From Prevotellaceae bacterium (GTDB lineage: Bacteria > Bacteroidota > Bacteroidia > Bacteroidales > Paludibacteraceae), in assembly GCA_031270425.1 (NCBI GenBank), contig JAISXQ010000149.1, forward strand, positions 1 through 5,054: a stretch of DNA of 5,054 bases, written 5' to 3'. Numbering within the stretch: position 1 is the stretch's first letter; each line of letters begins with the position of its first letter. Of the stretch, positions 4,681-5,054 are shown piece by piece. Below the pieces are notes generated by a model. The model saw only the letters and a list, made by a program, of their open reading frames with translations, was not told the DNA's origin and searched no databases. The position numbers and the translations under genes were made by a program.

Positions 4681-5054
4681 TTAAAATCGAGATAACCGCA
4701 ACTGCTTTACTGCCGAATAAAACAGGATAAAGAAAAGCAGAATCCATAAACAGCTTCCCACGGCAAGGGGAGAACCCATATCCTCTTCGTTGCCATTGTC
4801 GGGGTCAACGCCATCTCCGGCGCTTAATTGTACAAGTAAACCAATCTTGGGATTGTATGCGCTGTTTACAGCCATAAATCCATGACGCTCCGGCGCAGCG
4901 GATGCACCTTTTGGCGCAACACCCGAAAAAATGAGCGGAGACGATGAAAAGGAAGACGAATAATCCGCGGCGTTTGACGCTTTCGGCTGATGGAAAGCGC
5001 CGCTTTCTTCCAGATGGAAATCGGCAGGCGCAACAGTATTTTTATGAAACAATG
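4681..5054 (-). CDS. Protein of unknown function with C-terminal membrane anchor, 5' partial
   Basis: The minus-strand frame is open from the right edge to the TAA at 4681-4683, giving 123 visible residues. The first visible codon is an in-frame TTG at 5052, not an ATG, and nothing shows it is a start, so the N-terminus probably lies beyond the window. I do not recognise the family. The visible part is a low-complexity Ser/Ala/Pro-rich segment, then an acidic stretch (DGVDPDNGNEED, 80-91). The end is tripartite: GSPLAVGS, a hydrophobic helix LWILLFFILFYSAV (~102-115) and a basic tail KQLRLSRF. That matches C-termini I recall on small exported Bacteroidales proteins (Pro/Gly motif, then LWxLL helix, then basic tail) and suggests a membrane anchor or sorting signal with the N-terminal part outside the cytoplasm. 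The frame choice is supported by the well-placed terminator just downstream and by the lack of any competing long frame. Confidence 0.6.
   Translation of the reverse strand, partial: LFHKNTVAPADFHLEESGAFHQPKASNAADYSSSFSSSPLIFSGVAPKGASAAPERHGFMAVNSAYNPKIGLLVQLSAGDGVDPDNGNEEDMGSPLAVGSCLWILLFFILFYSAVKQLRLSRF

Noticed and set aside
5050..5052. TTG at 5050-5052 as the true start of the minus-strand gene
   Set aside because: The frame stays open to the window edge, there is no signal peptide after it although the protein looks exported, and the codon is merely the first possible alternative start in the window.

Overview
The window looks like a chromosomal segment of a member of the Bacteroidota, most likely a Bacteroidales. 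Three things point there: a C-terminal type IX secretion (T9SS) sorting domain at the left edge, a TAnnTTTG-type -7 promoter element before the central operon, and short intergenic repeats (CTAAACT heptamers, ACCTAACAGG palindromes) of a kind common in that phylum. No Shine-Dalgarno sequence precedes either complete gene, which is also usual for the group. The species cannot be named from the sequence.

Layout: 1-276 is the 3' end of a plus-strand gene for a T9SS-exported protein. 277-789 is noncoding. Its left half (about 269-563) is a dense mosaic of inverted and direct repeats, including a perfect 25-bp palindrome with a 1-nt centre. Its right half holds the promoter region of the next gene. 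790-1986 encodes an NtrC/RteB-type sigma-54 response regulator (receiver plus AAA+ domain) that stops before any DNA-binding helix-turn-helix. 1987-2100 is almost wholly a CTAAACT tandem repeat. 2101-4572 encodes an RteA-like membrane hybrid histidine kinase (two membrane helices, HisKA, HATPase, receiver, Hpt). A hairpin at 4607-4645 has its U-tract on the minus strand and terminates the convergent gene at 4681-5054. That gene is cut by the right edge and encodes a protein with an acidic stretch, a hydrophobic helix and a basic tail at its C-terminus.

The two complete genes together carry every residue of a four-step phosphorelay: kinase His346, kinase receiver Asp633, Hpt His771, regulator receiver Asp52. 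The output should be ATP-dependent remodelling of sigma-54 polymerase, since the GAFTGA loop is intact. How the regulator finds its promoters is unclear because it has no DNA-binding domain. The pair resembles the RteA/RteB system of Bacteroides conjugative transposons, with gene order reversed and no mobile-element genes visible. The most unusual features are the missing DNA-binding domain, whose boundary coincides with the heptamer repeat, and the ordered repeat mosaic at 269-544.
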